Shown here: in pieces, positions 1-7,950 of the stretch
How the letters are laid out: the number at the start of each line of letters is the position of its first letter
Numbering within the stretch: the first letter of the stretch is position 1
Assembly (NCBI GenBank): GCA_035638775.1
Contig: DASQZJ010000073.1
Location: 1-64,000 of the forward strand
Direction of reading: 5' to 3'
Source: DASQZJ01 sp035638775
GTDB taxonomy: Bacteria; Pseudomonadota; Gammaproteobacteria; UBA5335; SLRW01
Length of the DNA: 64,000 bases
The notes under the pieces: model-generated
Told to the model about the DNA's origin: nothing
Databases searched by the model: none
What the model saw: the letters and a program-made list of their open reading frames with translations, nothing else
Made by a program: the position numbers and the translations under genes

Positions 1-806
1 CCCGCCAGGCGCGCCGGCGAGGTCACCTGCTGCAGGAAGTACACGTACATGTCGTTGTACTTGTTCTCCAGCTCCTTGGGCGTCATGCCGAAGCGGCTGT
101 AGAAGAACTTGATCCAGCGGGTGTTGCCGACCAGGTAGTAGCTGCCGTCCTGGGAGACGATCGCGTGCGCCTGGTTCTCGACCGCCGTGTTGGGCACGTG
201 CCAGGCCAGCGCGTGATTCCAGATCACCTCGTTGGCCTTGTGCGGTCCGGACGGGATCGGGTACGGGAAGCCCACCGCCGCGCCGTGCACGCCGTTCTGA
301 CCCTTGAGGACCGCGTTCTCCGCGTTCTTCCGGGTCCAGTCGTAGACCTTCTGCGGGAAGGCGACCCCGCGGTGGGTCTTGTAGACGTGCATCTTGAAGT
401 CCGGGTAATGCTGGAACATCGCCTGCAGACCGTTCGGAAGCTTGTCCTTGTACTGTTTCCAGTTCTGCGCGGTGATGGTGAACTCGGGCTTCTCGCCCGC
501 GTAGGGATTCGGCAGGGACTTGCCGCCGTATTCCTTGTAGAACTTGACCAGCCAGCCGTTGAGATCCTTGTTCCGATCCGGGCTGGAAATGTGCGGCAGC
601 CCCGATACGCCCTTCGGGTCGAGGGGCAGGCCCCCGGTCCATTCCGGGATCTTGCCGTCCTTGCTGCCGGCTTTCTGGGCGCCGACCGGGGTGAGATTCT
701 TGCCCAGCTGGGCCGCCTCCTTGGCCGACACGCCGGCGTAGGATGCCGACGCGGTCAGACCGAGCGCGAACGCTCCGGTCAGCACAGCTATCTTGGCTAT
801 GCGCAT
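1..806 (-). CDS. DUF1329 family outer-membrane-associated protein (partial)
   Basis: The reverse strand reads an open frame from ATG at 806 to the window edge, so about 268 N-terminal residues are visible and the C-terminus is missing. A GGAGGAGGG Shine-Dalgarno sequence sits just upstream. The protein starts with a signal peptide (MRIAKIAVLTGAFALGLTAS, cleavage near ASA-S) and continues with KEAAQLGKNLTPVGAQKAG and IPEWTGGLPLDP, which I recognise as the N-terminal signature of DUF1329. That family has a LolA/LolB-like fold, is exported, and is usually about 450 residues. It often sits with lipid or hydrophobic-substrate genes, and here it diverges from an acyl-CoA synthetase. The exact function is unknown. 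Confidence 0.8.
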   Translation of the reverse strand, partial: MRIAKIAVLTGAFALGLTASASYAGVSAKEAAQLGKNLTPVGAQKAGSKDGKIPEWTGGLPLDPKGVSGLPHISSPDRNKDLNGWLVKFYKEYGGKSLPNPYAGEKPEFTITAQNWKQYKDKLPNGLQAMFQHYPDFKMHVYKTHRGVAFPQKVYDWTRKNAENAVLKGQNGVHGAAVGFPYPIPSGPHKANEVIWNHALAWHVPNTAVENQAHAIVSQDGSYYLVGNTRWIKFFYSRFGMTPKELENKYNDMYVYFLQQVTSPARLA

Positions 807-965
807 GAGGACCCTCCTCCAGTAAATGGCGTTCGGACGACCGCGGTGTGACCTCGCTTACCGCCGTCCTCTTTTCCGTGTTCTGGTTATTTTCCAAACA
901 CGCTGTGTGGCTGTATCCGTAGCGGGGGACAGGCGCCACCGGCGTTCCGGCACGGCCGGCCCGCG

Positions 966-996
966 TATAATATGACAACGAACCCTTCCCGTTCGT
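966..996 (+). promoter_or_regulatory. TATAAT box followed by an inverted repeat in the 807-1226 divergent gap
   Basis: The 420-base gap between the divergent DUF1329 and acyl-CoA synthetase genes holds no gene that I can support. A perfect TATAAT lies at 966-971 with no convincing -35. Seven bases later comes ACGAAC (978-983), a 7-base spacer, then GTTCGT (991-996), an exact inverted repeat where a repressor would block transcription. The arrangement points to a regulated promoter for the rightward synthetase gene, with a leader of about 250 bases. The regulator is not encoded in the visible neighbourhood. Confidence 0.35.
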
Positions 997-1226
997 CAAC
1001 GCATGATTGCGGCAACGGGTTCCATTCCGGAAGCAGATGAATTGAATGAGCTGTCGGAATGGACGCCTTCCCCGCCCCCCGCGCCTTGCCGCCGATCCCC
1101 GGCGGTAGCAGACTGGAGGCGGCATCGGCCCCCGCGACCGGTCCGTGGCAGCGTCACGCGTAGCACCCGCCCGGCGCGCCCCGGGCACCAGTCGTTCCGG
1201 TCAATCGCAAGCGCGAGGAGAATCCC

Positions 1227-2894
1227 ATGGACGATGCATCGAAGCTGATCGAGGCGCGCGATTTCCTCATCCGGCATCGCGAGGACTATGCGCGCGCGTG
1301 GGAGGATTTCCGCTGGCCGCACCTGGAGACCTTCAACTGGGCCCTGGACTACTTCGACCGGATCGCGCGGGACCAGGACCGGCTCGCGCTCTGGCTGGTG
1401 GACGAGTACGGCGCCGAAGAGCGCCTCACCTACGGCGAGATGCGCGAGCGCTCGAACCGGGTCGCCAACCACCTGCGCGAGCTGGGCGTGCGCCGCGGCG
1501 ACAGCGTCCTGGTGATGCTGGAGAACGTCGTGCCGCTGTGGGAGACCATGCTCGCCCTGATCAAGCTGGGAGCGGTCATCATCCCGGCGACCACGCTGCT
1601 CTCGCGCAAGGACCTCGAGGACCGGCTGCAGCGCGGCGAGGTCCGCCATCTCGTGGTCGGCGGCGAGCACGCCGGCACGTTCGCCGGTCTCGCGGACGGG
1701 CTCACCCGGATCGCCGTCGGGGAGACGGCCGACGGCTGGCACGCATTCGACGAGGCGTACGCCGCGTCCGCGGAGTTCGAGCCGGACGGTCCCACCCGCG
1801 CGGACGATCCCATGCTGCTCTACTTCACTTCCGGTACCACATCCCGGCCCAAGCTGGTGCTGCACTCGCACCAGACCTACCCGGTCGGCAGCCTGTCGAC
1901 CATGTACTGGATCGGGCTGCAACCCGACGACGTGCACTTCAACATCAGCTCACCGGGCTGGGCCAAGCATGCCTGGAGCAGCTTCTTCGCGCCCTGGGAT
2001 GCCGGCTGCACCATCTTCGTCTGCCGCCAGGCGCGCTTCAGCGCGCCCGATACCCTGCGCGTCATCGCCGACAAGGGCGTCACGTCCCTGTGCGCGCCGC
2101 CCACCGTATGGCGGCTGCTGATCCAGGAAGAGCTGGGCGCGTACCGCACCCGCCTGCGCAGCCTGGTCAGCGCCGGCGAGCCCCTCAACCCGGAGGTGAT
2201 CAAGCGGGTCGAGAATGCCTGGGGGCTGACCATCCGGGACGGCTACGGGCAGACCGAGACCACGGCGCAAATCGGCAACCCGCCCGGCCAGCCACTGCAC
2301 CCGGGCTCCATGGGACGGCCGCTGCCCGGCTACCGGGTCGCCCTGCTCGATCCCGACGGCCACGAGGCCGAGGAGGGGGAGATCGCGCTCTCGCTGGACC
2401 CGCGCCCGATGGGGCTGATGCAGGGCTACCGGGGCGATCCCGAGCGCACCCGCGCGGCCATCGGCAGCGACTGGTATCGCACCGGTGACGTCGCGCGCCG
2501 CGACGCCCAAGGCTATTACTGGTACGTGGGTCGCGCCGACGACGTGTTCAAGAGCTCGGACTACCGCATCAGCCCCTTTGAGCTGGAGTCGGTGCTGATC
2601 GAGCACGAAGCCGTGGCCGAGGCCGCCGTGGTGCCCAGCCCGGACCCGCGCCGGCTCACCGTGCCCAAGGCCTACGTGGTCCTGCGCCGCGGCCACGCCC
2701 CGGATGCTGCGACCGCGCGTTCGATTCTCGCCTTCACCCGCGAGCGCCTGGCCCCCTACCAGCGCATCCGCCGGATCGAGTTCGCGGAGCTGCCCAAGAC
2801 CGTGTCGGGCAAGATCCGTCGCGTCGAGTTGCGCCGGCACGCGGAGCACGAGGCGGGGCCGGGCGAGTTCCGCGAGGAGGACCTGCAGGGTTGA
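1227..2894 (+). CDS. AMP-dependent acyl-CoA synthetase (medium-chain/ACSM-like)
   Basis: 555 residues, the usual size for an ANL-superfamily acyl-CoA ligase, which activates a carboxylic acid through an acyl-AMP to the CoA thioester. The phosphate-binding A3 motif is YFTSGTTSRPK (199-209), the A5 motif is DGYGQTETT (338-346), and the hinge region reads VGRADDVFKSSDYRI. The C-terminal KTVSGKIRR carries the catalytic lysine at 529. The segment after A3 (ISSPGWAKHAWSSFFAPWDAG) resembles medium-chain/ACSM and benzoate-type ligases. The ATG is preceded by GGAGAA at a good distance. The substrate cannot be read from the sequence; the divergent DUF1329 gene and the downstream MBL hydrolase suggest a lipid-like acid. 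Confidence 0.9.
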   Translation: MDDASKLIEARDFLIRHREDYARAWEDFRWPHLETFNWALDYFDRIARDQDRLALWLVDEYGAEERLTYGEMRERSNRVANHLRELGVRRGDSVLVMLENVVPLWETMLALIKLGAVIIPATTLLSRKDLEDRLQRGEVRHLVVGGEHAGTFAGLADGLTRIAVGETADGWHAFDEAYAASAEFEPDGPTRADDPMLLYFTSGTTSRPKLVLHSHQTYPVGSLSTMYWIGLQPDDVHFNISSPGWAKHAWSSFFAPWDAGCTIFVCRQARFSAPDTLRVIADKGVTSLCAPPTVWRLLIQEELGAYRTRLRSLVSAGEPLNPEVIKRVENAWGLTIRDGYGQTETTAQIGNPPGQPLHPGSMGRPLPGYRVALLDPDGHEAEEGEIALSLDPRPMGLMQGYRGDPERTRAAIGSDWYRTGDVARRDAQGYYWYVGRADDVFKSSDYRISPFELESVLIEHEAVAEAAVVPSPDPRRLTVPKAYVVLRRGHAPDAATARSILAFTRERLAPYQRIRRIEFAELPKTVSGKIRRVELRRHAEHEAGPGEFREEDLQG

Positions 2895-2972
2895 GACCCC
2901 GCCTGCACGGCCGCGGGCCGTCGGGCCGTTGCAATCCGCCCCGAAGCGGGTACGCCCGCGTTTCCCGAACCG

Positions 2973-2999
2973 TCGCGACCATCGCGACCATCGCGACCA
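2973..2999 (+). repeat. Three tandem copies of a 9-bp unit
   Basis: TCGCGACCA occurs three times without interruption between the synthetase stop codon and the Shine-Dalgarno sequence of the MBL hydrolase. It may be simple slippage; no function is evident. Confidence 0.8.
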
Positions 3000-3014
3000 G
3001 CCCCGGAGACACCC

Positions 3015-4280
3015 ATGGCCGGCAACAGCATGATCACGACCGACCCCGCCAACGCCAAGCCGCGCGTGTCGGCACCCCCCGAGGAGATCGCCCCGGGCGT
3101 GCTGATGCACGCCTCCTTCGTCAACACCTACGCCGTGCGTACCGACGCGGGGCTGCTGCTGATCGATCCGGGCCTGGCCGCCGGCAGCGCCTCGGTGCAC
3201 GAGGCCGTGCGCCGGTGGTCGATCGAGCCGCTGCACACGGCGGTCTACACCCATGGTCACGCCGACCACGCCTTCGGCCTGCGCGCATTCCTGGAAGCCG
3301 GAGAGAACCCGGCGATCCTGGCCCAGGAGAACGTCCCGGCACGGTTTCGCCGCTACCATCTCACGCACGGCTACAACGCGCGCATCAACCAGCGCCAGTT
3401 CGGCCTGGCGAAACCCAGCTTTCCCGACCGCTTCGACTGGCCCACGCATACGTTCTCGCGCTCCATGAGCACGCGGCTCGGCGCCACCGAGGTGCACCTG
3501 CACGCGGCCCGGGGCGAGACCGACGACCACTGCTACGTCTGGATCCCGGAGCGCTCCTACCTGTTCACCGGCGACCTGGTGATCTGGGTCGCGCCCAACT
3601 GCGGCAACCCCCAGAAGGTCCAGCGCTACCCGGTCGACTGGGCCGAGGCCCTGGAGGAGATGGCGGGGCTCGACGCCGAGTGGCTGTTCCCCGGGCATGG
3701 CCTGGTGATCCAGGGCCGTGCCGCCGTACGCCAGGTGCTGACCGAGACGGCGCGCTACCTGCGGGTGCTGATCGACCAGGTGCTCGAGCGCATGAACGCG
3801 GGCGAGACGCCGGAGGAGATCTTCCACGCGGTGGAGCCGGACCCGGTGCTGGCGCAGCGGCCATACCTGCGGGCGGCGTACGATCACCCCAAGTTCATCG
3901 TGCGCAACCTGCTGCGCCTGTGGGGCGGATGGTGGAACGGCAACGCCGCGGACCTGCTGCCGGCGACGCCGGCGCGCCGGGCGGGCGAGATCGCCGCGCT
4001 TGCCGGCGGCGTCGCCCGGGTCGTGGCGCGCGGGCGCGAACGGCTCGAGGCGGGCGACACAGTGATGGCCGCGCACCTGTGCGAGTGGGCGACCCGGTCG
4101 GAGCCGGGGGACCGGGACGCCCAGGCCCTGAAGCGTGACGTCTACGAGAGGCGCCTGGCGGAGGAAGCTTCGCTGATGGGACAGGGCATCTACCGTGCGG
4201 CGATGAACGACGCGCGCCGCGCGCTCGGCGAGGAGCCGGTCGCCTCCGGCGCGGGCCTCGCCCTCGGCGATCCCCGCTGA
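3015..4280 (+). CDS. MBL-fold hydrolase with alkyl-sulfatase-type dimerisation domain
   Basis: 421 residues. The N-terminal half is a metallo-beta-lactamase fold with the metal motif THGHADH (His80, His82, Asp84, His85), FTGD (Asp187) and PGHG (His228). The second half (YDHPKFIVRNLLRLWGGWWNG, then GDTVMAAHLCEWA and SLMGQGIYRAA) matches the dimerisation domain of SdsA1/BDS1 alkyl sulfatases. The SCP2-like C-terminal domain of those roughly 650-residue enzymes is absent. A GGAGA Shine-Dalgarno sequence lies 5 bases before the ATG. The 120-base gap to the synthetase suggests co-transcription. It could hydrolyse a sulfate ester, thioester or lactone; the metal site is intact, but sulfatase activity is only an inference. 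Confidence 0.85.
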   Translation: MAGNSMITTDPANAKPRVSAPPEEIAPGVLMHASFVNTYAVRTDAGLLLIDPGLAAGSASVHEAVRRWSIEPLHTAVYTHGHADHAFGLRAFLEAGENPAILAQENVPARFRRYHLTHGYNARINQRQFGLAKPSFPDRFDWPTHTFSRSMSTRLGATEVHLHAARGETDDHCYVWIPERSYLFTGDLVIWVAPNCGNPQKVQRYPVDWAEALEEMAGLDAEWLFPGHGLVIQGRAAVRQVLTETARYLRVLIDQVLERMNAGETPEEIFHAVEPDPVLAQRPYLRAAYDHPKFIVRNLLRLWGGWWNGNAADLLPATPARRAGEIAALAGGVARVVARGRERLEAGDTVMAAHLCEWATRSEPGDRDAQALKRDVYERRLAEEASLMGQGIYRAAMNDARRALGEEPVASGAGLALGDPR

Positions 4281-4291
4281 CCCGCGGGCAA

Positions 4292-4495
4292 TCAGGCCAT
4301 GTGCGCGGCGACGGCGCGACAGAAATCCTCGCTGCTGGCAGATCCGCCGACGTCGGGAGTGAGGTCGCGGCCCCTGGCGTAGACCGCCTCGACCGCAACC
4401 GCCAGGCGGGCGGCGACGGCATCGTACCCCCGGTTGCGAGCACGTGGCTCATCTCGGTGAGGCCGATGCCCGCGCCGGCGGCGCCGATGGTAGCA
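4292..4495 (-). pseudogene. Remnant of an isocitrate/isopropylmalate dehydrogenase-family gene
   Basis: Reading leftward, two frames joined by a frameshift near 4427-4431 encode a continuous C-terminal piece. The first frame gives GIGLTEMSHVLATGG. The second gives YDAVAARLAVAVEAVYARG, then RDLTPDVGGSASSEDFCRAV and AAHMA before a stop. The (T)xDxGGxASxxxF signature near the C-terminus is typical of NAD(P)-dependent IDH, IPMDH and tartrate dehydrogenases. Those enzymes have about 350 residues, so more than 80 percent is missing and there is no start codon. I infer a dead gene fragment. Confidence 0.6.
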
Positions 4496-4532
4496 GGGCG
4501 CACGGGCCCGGCCGCCGACGGGGGCGAGCCCG

Positions 4533-4670
4533 TCAGACGATCTTCCCGACCTCGATGAAGTAGACGAACAGCACCGTCGCCGGAATCAGCGGCAGGATCA
4601 TCCAGGGCAGGTTGCGAAACAGCCCGCCGTCGGAGCTCTCCGCTGCCCGGTCCTCGTATTGATCGCTCAT
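4533..4670 (-). CDS. 45-residue single-pass membrane protein, function unknown
   Basis: ATG at 4670 is preceded by an AAAGGGGGG ribosome-binding sequence. The product begins with an acidic head (MSDQYEDRAAESSDGGLF) and then has one strong hydrophobic segment (LPWMILPLIPATVLFVYF), ending EVGKIV. This composition argues for a real small inner-membrane protein with its N-terminus in the cytoplasm. It lies about 110 bases downstream of uppP on the same strand and may be its co-transcribed partner. I recognise no family. Its size puts it below most gene-calling cut-offs. Confidence 0.6.
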   Translation of the reverse strand: MSDQYEDRAAESSDGGLFRNLPWMILPLIPATVLFVYFIEVGKIV

Positions 4671-4779
4671 GATGCCCCCCTTTTTGCAGCTGGAGCGCCC
4701 CCGGCAACGACCGTTCGGGCGCCTCGGTTTCTCCCCTGTTGAGATCCGCCGGGAGCGGGGAAGTTCAGCCCGGACGTCT

Positions 4780-5634
4780 TCAGGCCACGGTCGCGAGCAG
4801 CGCCAGGGCCCCGATGCCCGCCAGCACGCAGTAGGCCGCGAACGGCCGCAGCGCCTGGATTTCGTGCCCGCGGAAGTAGCGCATCAGGAAGGCGGTGCTG
4901 ACGTAGGCGAAGAAGCCGGCGAGCAGACCGCAGGCGACGATCCAGCCGATCTGCCCGCCGGTGATCAGCGAATCGTGGAACAGCTTGGGCACTTCGAGCA
5001 GCCCGGCAGCGCCGATGATGGGCGTGCCCAGCAGGAAGGAAAACTCCGCCGCGTCGGCGTAGGAAAGGCCCGCGCCCAGCCCCGCCACCAGCGTGGTACC
5101 CGAACGCGAGAACCCGGGGATCAATGCCGCCGTCTGTGCCAGGCCGACCCACGCCGCGCGCACGAAATCCAGCCGGGCCGACCCGTCGCCCCCACGGCGC
5201 CGGTGCAGCCAGTCCCCCAGCAGCAGCACCAGGCCGTTGGCGGCCAGCGCGACGGCGACCAGGCGCGCGTCGCCGAACAGGCGACGCAGCGGGTGCTCCA
5301 GGATCAGCCCGACCAGGCCCGCGGGGATGGTCCCGACCACCAGCAGCCACAGCCGGTGTGCCTCGGGGCTCGAGCCGCGCCCGGCGAGCTGCCGCAGGCC
5401 GCCACCGATCAGCGCGATCCATTCCCGCCGGAAATAGAGCAGCAGCGCGGCCGCCGTGCCCAGGTGGAGCACCACCAGGAAGGGCAGGAACCACAGCGCC
5501 TGCCGGTCGATGTTCCAGTGCAGCACGGCCGGCACCAGCACGCTGTGACCGAGGCTGCTCACGGGAAACAGCTCGGTCAGTCCCTGCAGGATGGCCATCA
5601 GGACCAGGTCGACCGGGTTGGCGGGTGCGTGCAT
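4780..5634 (-). CDS. uppP: Undecaprenyl-diphosphatase UppP/BacA
   Basis: 284 residues, a normal length for BacA. This integral membrane enzyme dephosphorylates undecaprenyl diphosphate to regenerate the lipid carrier for peptidoglycan, O-antigen and other glycans; loss raises bacitracin sensitivity. The two hallmark motifs are present: QGLTELFPVSSLGH (residues 17-30, with Glu21, the serines and His30) and PGFSRSGTT (173-181, with the catalytic arginine). Multiple hydrophobic segments fill the rest. It follows the sensor kinase by 114 bases on the same strand, so it may belong to the glycosyltransferase/two-component transcription unit, consistent with a role in recycling the carrier used by that transferase. 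Confidence 0.95.
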   Translation of the reverse strand: MHAPANPVDLVLMAILQGLTELFPVSSLGHSVLVPAVLHWNIDRQALWFLPFLVVLHLGTAAALLLYFRREWIALIGGGLRQLAGRGSSPEAHRLWLLVVGTIPAGLVGLILEHPLRRLFGDARLVAVALAANGLVLLLGDWLHRRRGGDGSARLDFVRAAWVGLAQTAALIPGFSRSGTTLVAGLGAGLSYADAAEFSFLLGTPIIGAAGLLEVPKLFHDSLITGGQIGWIVACGLLAGFFAYVSTAFLMRYFRGHEIQALRPFAAYCVLAGIGALALLATVA

Positions 5635-5748
5635 TCAGTGCTCCGGTGGCAGCGGGCGCGATGGCGCCGATTATCCTGATGCGGTGCCCCGCGCGCCACC
5701 ATGGCGGTCGGCGCTGCACATGACCACGGCGACAGAACCATTGCGCGG

Positions 5749-7191
5749 TCACCCGTGGCGCGGGAATTCCAGAAGCACCTTGAGGCCGGGGTGATTGTCG
5801 GCGAGGCGCATCGACCCTCCGTGGGCCTCCGTCACCGCCTTCACCAGGCTCAGTCCCAGCCCGTTGCCCGGCTGGCTGCGGCTGCTGTCGAGCCGGACGA
5901 AACGCTCCAGGACGTCCGCGCGGCGGCCTTCCGGGATGCCCGGGCCGTCGTCGGCGACCGCGAGCAACGCGCTGCCGTCCTCCGCCCGCAGCGACAGATC
6001 GACGGCACCGCCGGGGGGCACGTACTTGATGGCGTTGTCGAGCAGGTTGCTCACCGCCTGCGCAAGCAGCTCGGCGTGGCCGTCGATGCGGATGCCCGGA
6101 GCCAGGTCGACCCGCAGCTCGAGCCCGGCCTCCTCCGCGACCGCTCCGTAGAGGTCCGCCACGCCCTCGCACAGCGCGGACAGATCCAGCTTCCCGAACG
6201 GCTCCCGGCGCACGCCGGCCTGCAGGCGCGCGATGCTGAGCAGCGCGTTGAAGGTGCGCAGCAGGCTGTCGGCATCGGCGATGGCCTGCTCCATGGCGCT
6301 GCGGTAATCGCCGGCGTCGCGCGCCTGGCGCAGGGTGACCTCGAGCCGGCCGCGCAGGCGCGACAGCGGGCCGCGCAGGTCGTGCGCGACATTGTCAGTG
6401 ACCTCCCGCATTCCACGCATCAGGGCCTCGATGCGCGCGAGCATGGCGTTCAGGCGTCGTGCCAGGTCGGCGAACTCGTCGTCGCGCCTTCCCAGCGGAA
6501 CGCGCCGGGAGAGGTCCCCCGCCATGATCTCCGCAGCGGTCCGCGAGATGCCCGCGATGCGCAGCAGCACGCTGCGTCCCATCCAGATCCCGCCGGCCAC
6601 GCCAATGGCCAGGGCCGCCGCCAGGGCCACGAGCAGCGACACCAGGATGTGTCCGCGCAGCTCGTTGGCCTCGTCCAGCGCCTGCGCCACCAGCAGGTAG
6701 TCGCCATTGGACAGGCGCACCACCCGGGCGCGCATCCAGCGCGCCTGGCCACTGCCCGGGCCGGCTCCCGGATCGCGCACCGCCAGCGTCACGGGTGCGC
6801 CGGTGCGCGCCCGGGCCGGCCAGTCGCGCAGGTTGCCCGCGACGTGCCGGTGATCGGCGGCGGCCAGCAGGTACACCCGGCGGCCGGGATCGGCCGGGCC
6901 GGCCGGAGCCACCAGGTGCTCCTCGACGCGACTGCGGGCGCGGACGGTCTGCTCCAGCGCGCGCAGGCCGCGGTCGCGGTAGAGCGCCACCAGCGCATCG
7001 CTCTCGCTGATCAGCCCGGTATCGATCTGCGCCTGCAGCTGGGTGCTGGTGAGCCAGTAGACGATCATGAACGCGGCCGCGAGGGTCAGGCTGAACAGCC
7101 CGGCGTAGAGCATCGCCAGCCGGAACACCGTGGTGCGCCGGAGCTGCGCCGCCCGGATCGGCACGCGCAAGGGGGGATGCTCAGGGCGCAC
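5749..7191 (-). CDS. Two-component sensor histidine kinase
   Basis: 480 residues. A first transmembrane helix (about 22-47) and a second (about 181-203) flank a periplasmic sensor of about 130 residues. A HAMP segment follows, then a HisKA box (TDNVAHDLRGPLSRLRG, phospho-acceptor His270) and an ATPase domain with NAIKY (N box), DDGPGIP and GNGLGLSLV (G boxes). The H box with DLRGPL is typical of OmpR-family partner kinases. Its start overlaps the end of the response regulator by 11 bases, indicating translational coupling. The signal is unknown; the neighbours (ArnT-like transferase, UppP) point to envelope stress or cationic peptides. Confidence 0.93.
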   Translation of the reverse strand: MRPEHPPLRVPIRAAQLRRTTVFRLAMLYAGLFSLTLAAAFMIVYWLTSTQLQAQIDTGLISESDALVALYRDRGLRALEQTVRARSRVEEHLVAPAGPADPGRRVYLLAAADHRHVAGNLRDWPARARTGAPVTLAVRDPGAGPGSGQARWMRARVVRLSNGDYLLVAQALDEANELRGHILVSLLVALAAALAIGVAGGIWMGRSVLLRIAGISRTAAEIMAGDLSRRVPLGRRDDEFADLARRLNAMLARIEALMRGMREVTDNVAHDLRGPLSRLRGRLEVTLRQARDAGDYRSAMEQAIADADSLLRTFNALLSIARLQAGVRREPFGKLDLSALCEGVADLYGAVAEEAGLELRVDLAPGIRIDGHAELLAQAVSNLLDNAIKYVPPGGAVDLSLRAEDGSALLAVADDGPGIPEGRRADVLERFVRLDSSRSQPGNGLGLSLVKAVTEAHGGSMRLADNHPGLKVLLEFPRHG

Positions 7192-7855
7192 GCAGGCAGT
7201 ACCCCGCGCCCCGCACGGTGTGCAGCAGGGGGTCCGGGAAACCGTGGTCGATCTTGCGGCGCAGCCGGCTGATGTGCACGTCGATGACGTTGGTCTGGGG
7301 ATCGAAGTGGTAGCCCCAGACGTTCTCCAGCAGCATGGTGCGGGTAACCACCTGGCCGGCGTTCAGCATCAGGTACTCCAGCAGCCGGAACTCCCGCGGC
7401 TGCAGGCTCAGCTTCCGCCCGGACCGGGTGACTTCCCGCCCCAGCCGGTCCAGCCGCAGATCCGATACCGCGAGCACCGGTACGGAACGGTCCGGACGCA
7501 CACGCCGGGCGAGCGCCTCCACCCGGGCCAGCAGCTCGGCGAAGGAGAACGGCTTGACCAGGTAGTCGTCGCCGCCGGCACGCAGCCCTTCGACGCGGTC
7601 GTCGACCTCTCCCAGGGCGCTCAGCACGAGCACCGGTACGTCGCTTCCGGCGCCCCGCAGCGCACGCACGATCTCCAACCCGTCCATGCCCGGCAGCATG
7701 CGGTCGACGATCACCAGGTCATGACCGCCGGCCAGCGCGCGCGCCCGGGCCTCCTGCCCGTCCGAGGCGCTCTCGGCCACGTGCCCGCTCTCGCGCAGCC
7801 CCCGCAACAGGTAGGTGACTGCTTCCGCATCGTCCTCGACCAGAAGAATGTGCAT
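7181..7855 (-). CDS. OmpR/PhoB-family response regulator
   Basis: 224 residues from ATG at 7855, where the receiver domain begins (MHILLVEDD). Longer upstream reading does not resemble the family. The acidic pocket is Glu7/Asp8/Asp9, the phospho-acceptor Asp51 lies in VDRMLPGMDG, and Lys101 lies in VKPFS. A winged-helix domain follows, with LQPREFRLLEYLM, the recognition region NVIDVHISRLRRKID and the wing TVRGAGYCL. It is the partner of the kinase that overlaps its 3' end. The upstream glycosyltransferase ends 95 bases before it on the same strand. It is a candidate ligand for the palindromes at 9972 and 10018, which is not proven. Confidence 0.94.
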   Translation of the reverse strand: MHILLVEDDAEAVTYLLRGLRESGHVAESASDGQEARARALAGGHDLVIVDRMLPGMDGLEIVRALRGAGSDVPVLVLSALGEVDDRVEGLRAGGDDYLVKPFSFAELLARVEALARRVRPDRSVPVLAVSDLRLDRLGREVTRSGRKLSLQPREFRLLEYLMLNAGQVVTRTMLLENVWGYHFDPQTNVIDVHISRLRRKIDHGFPDPLLHTVRGAGYCLRAP

Positions 7856-7950
7856 GACCAGTGCGCTCCGCCGTGCCCGCAACGGCCCGCCCGAGGCATT
7901 GTACACTCCGGACGCCGCACGTCCGCGAAACCGGATCGCGGGCGGCGCCT

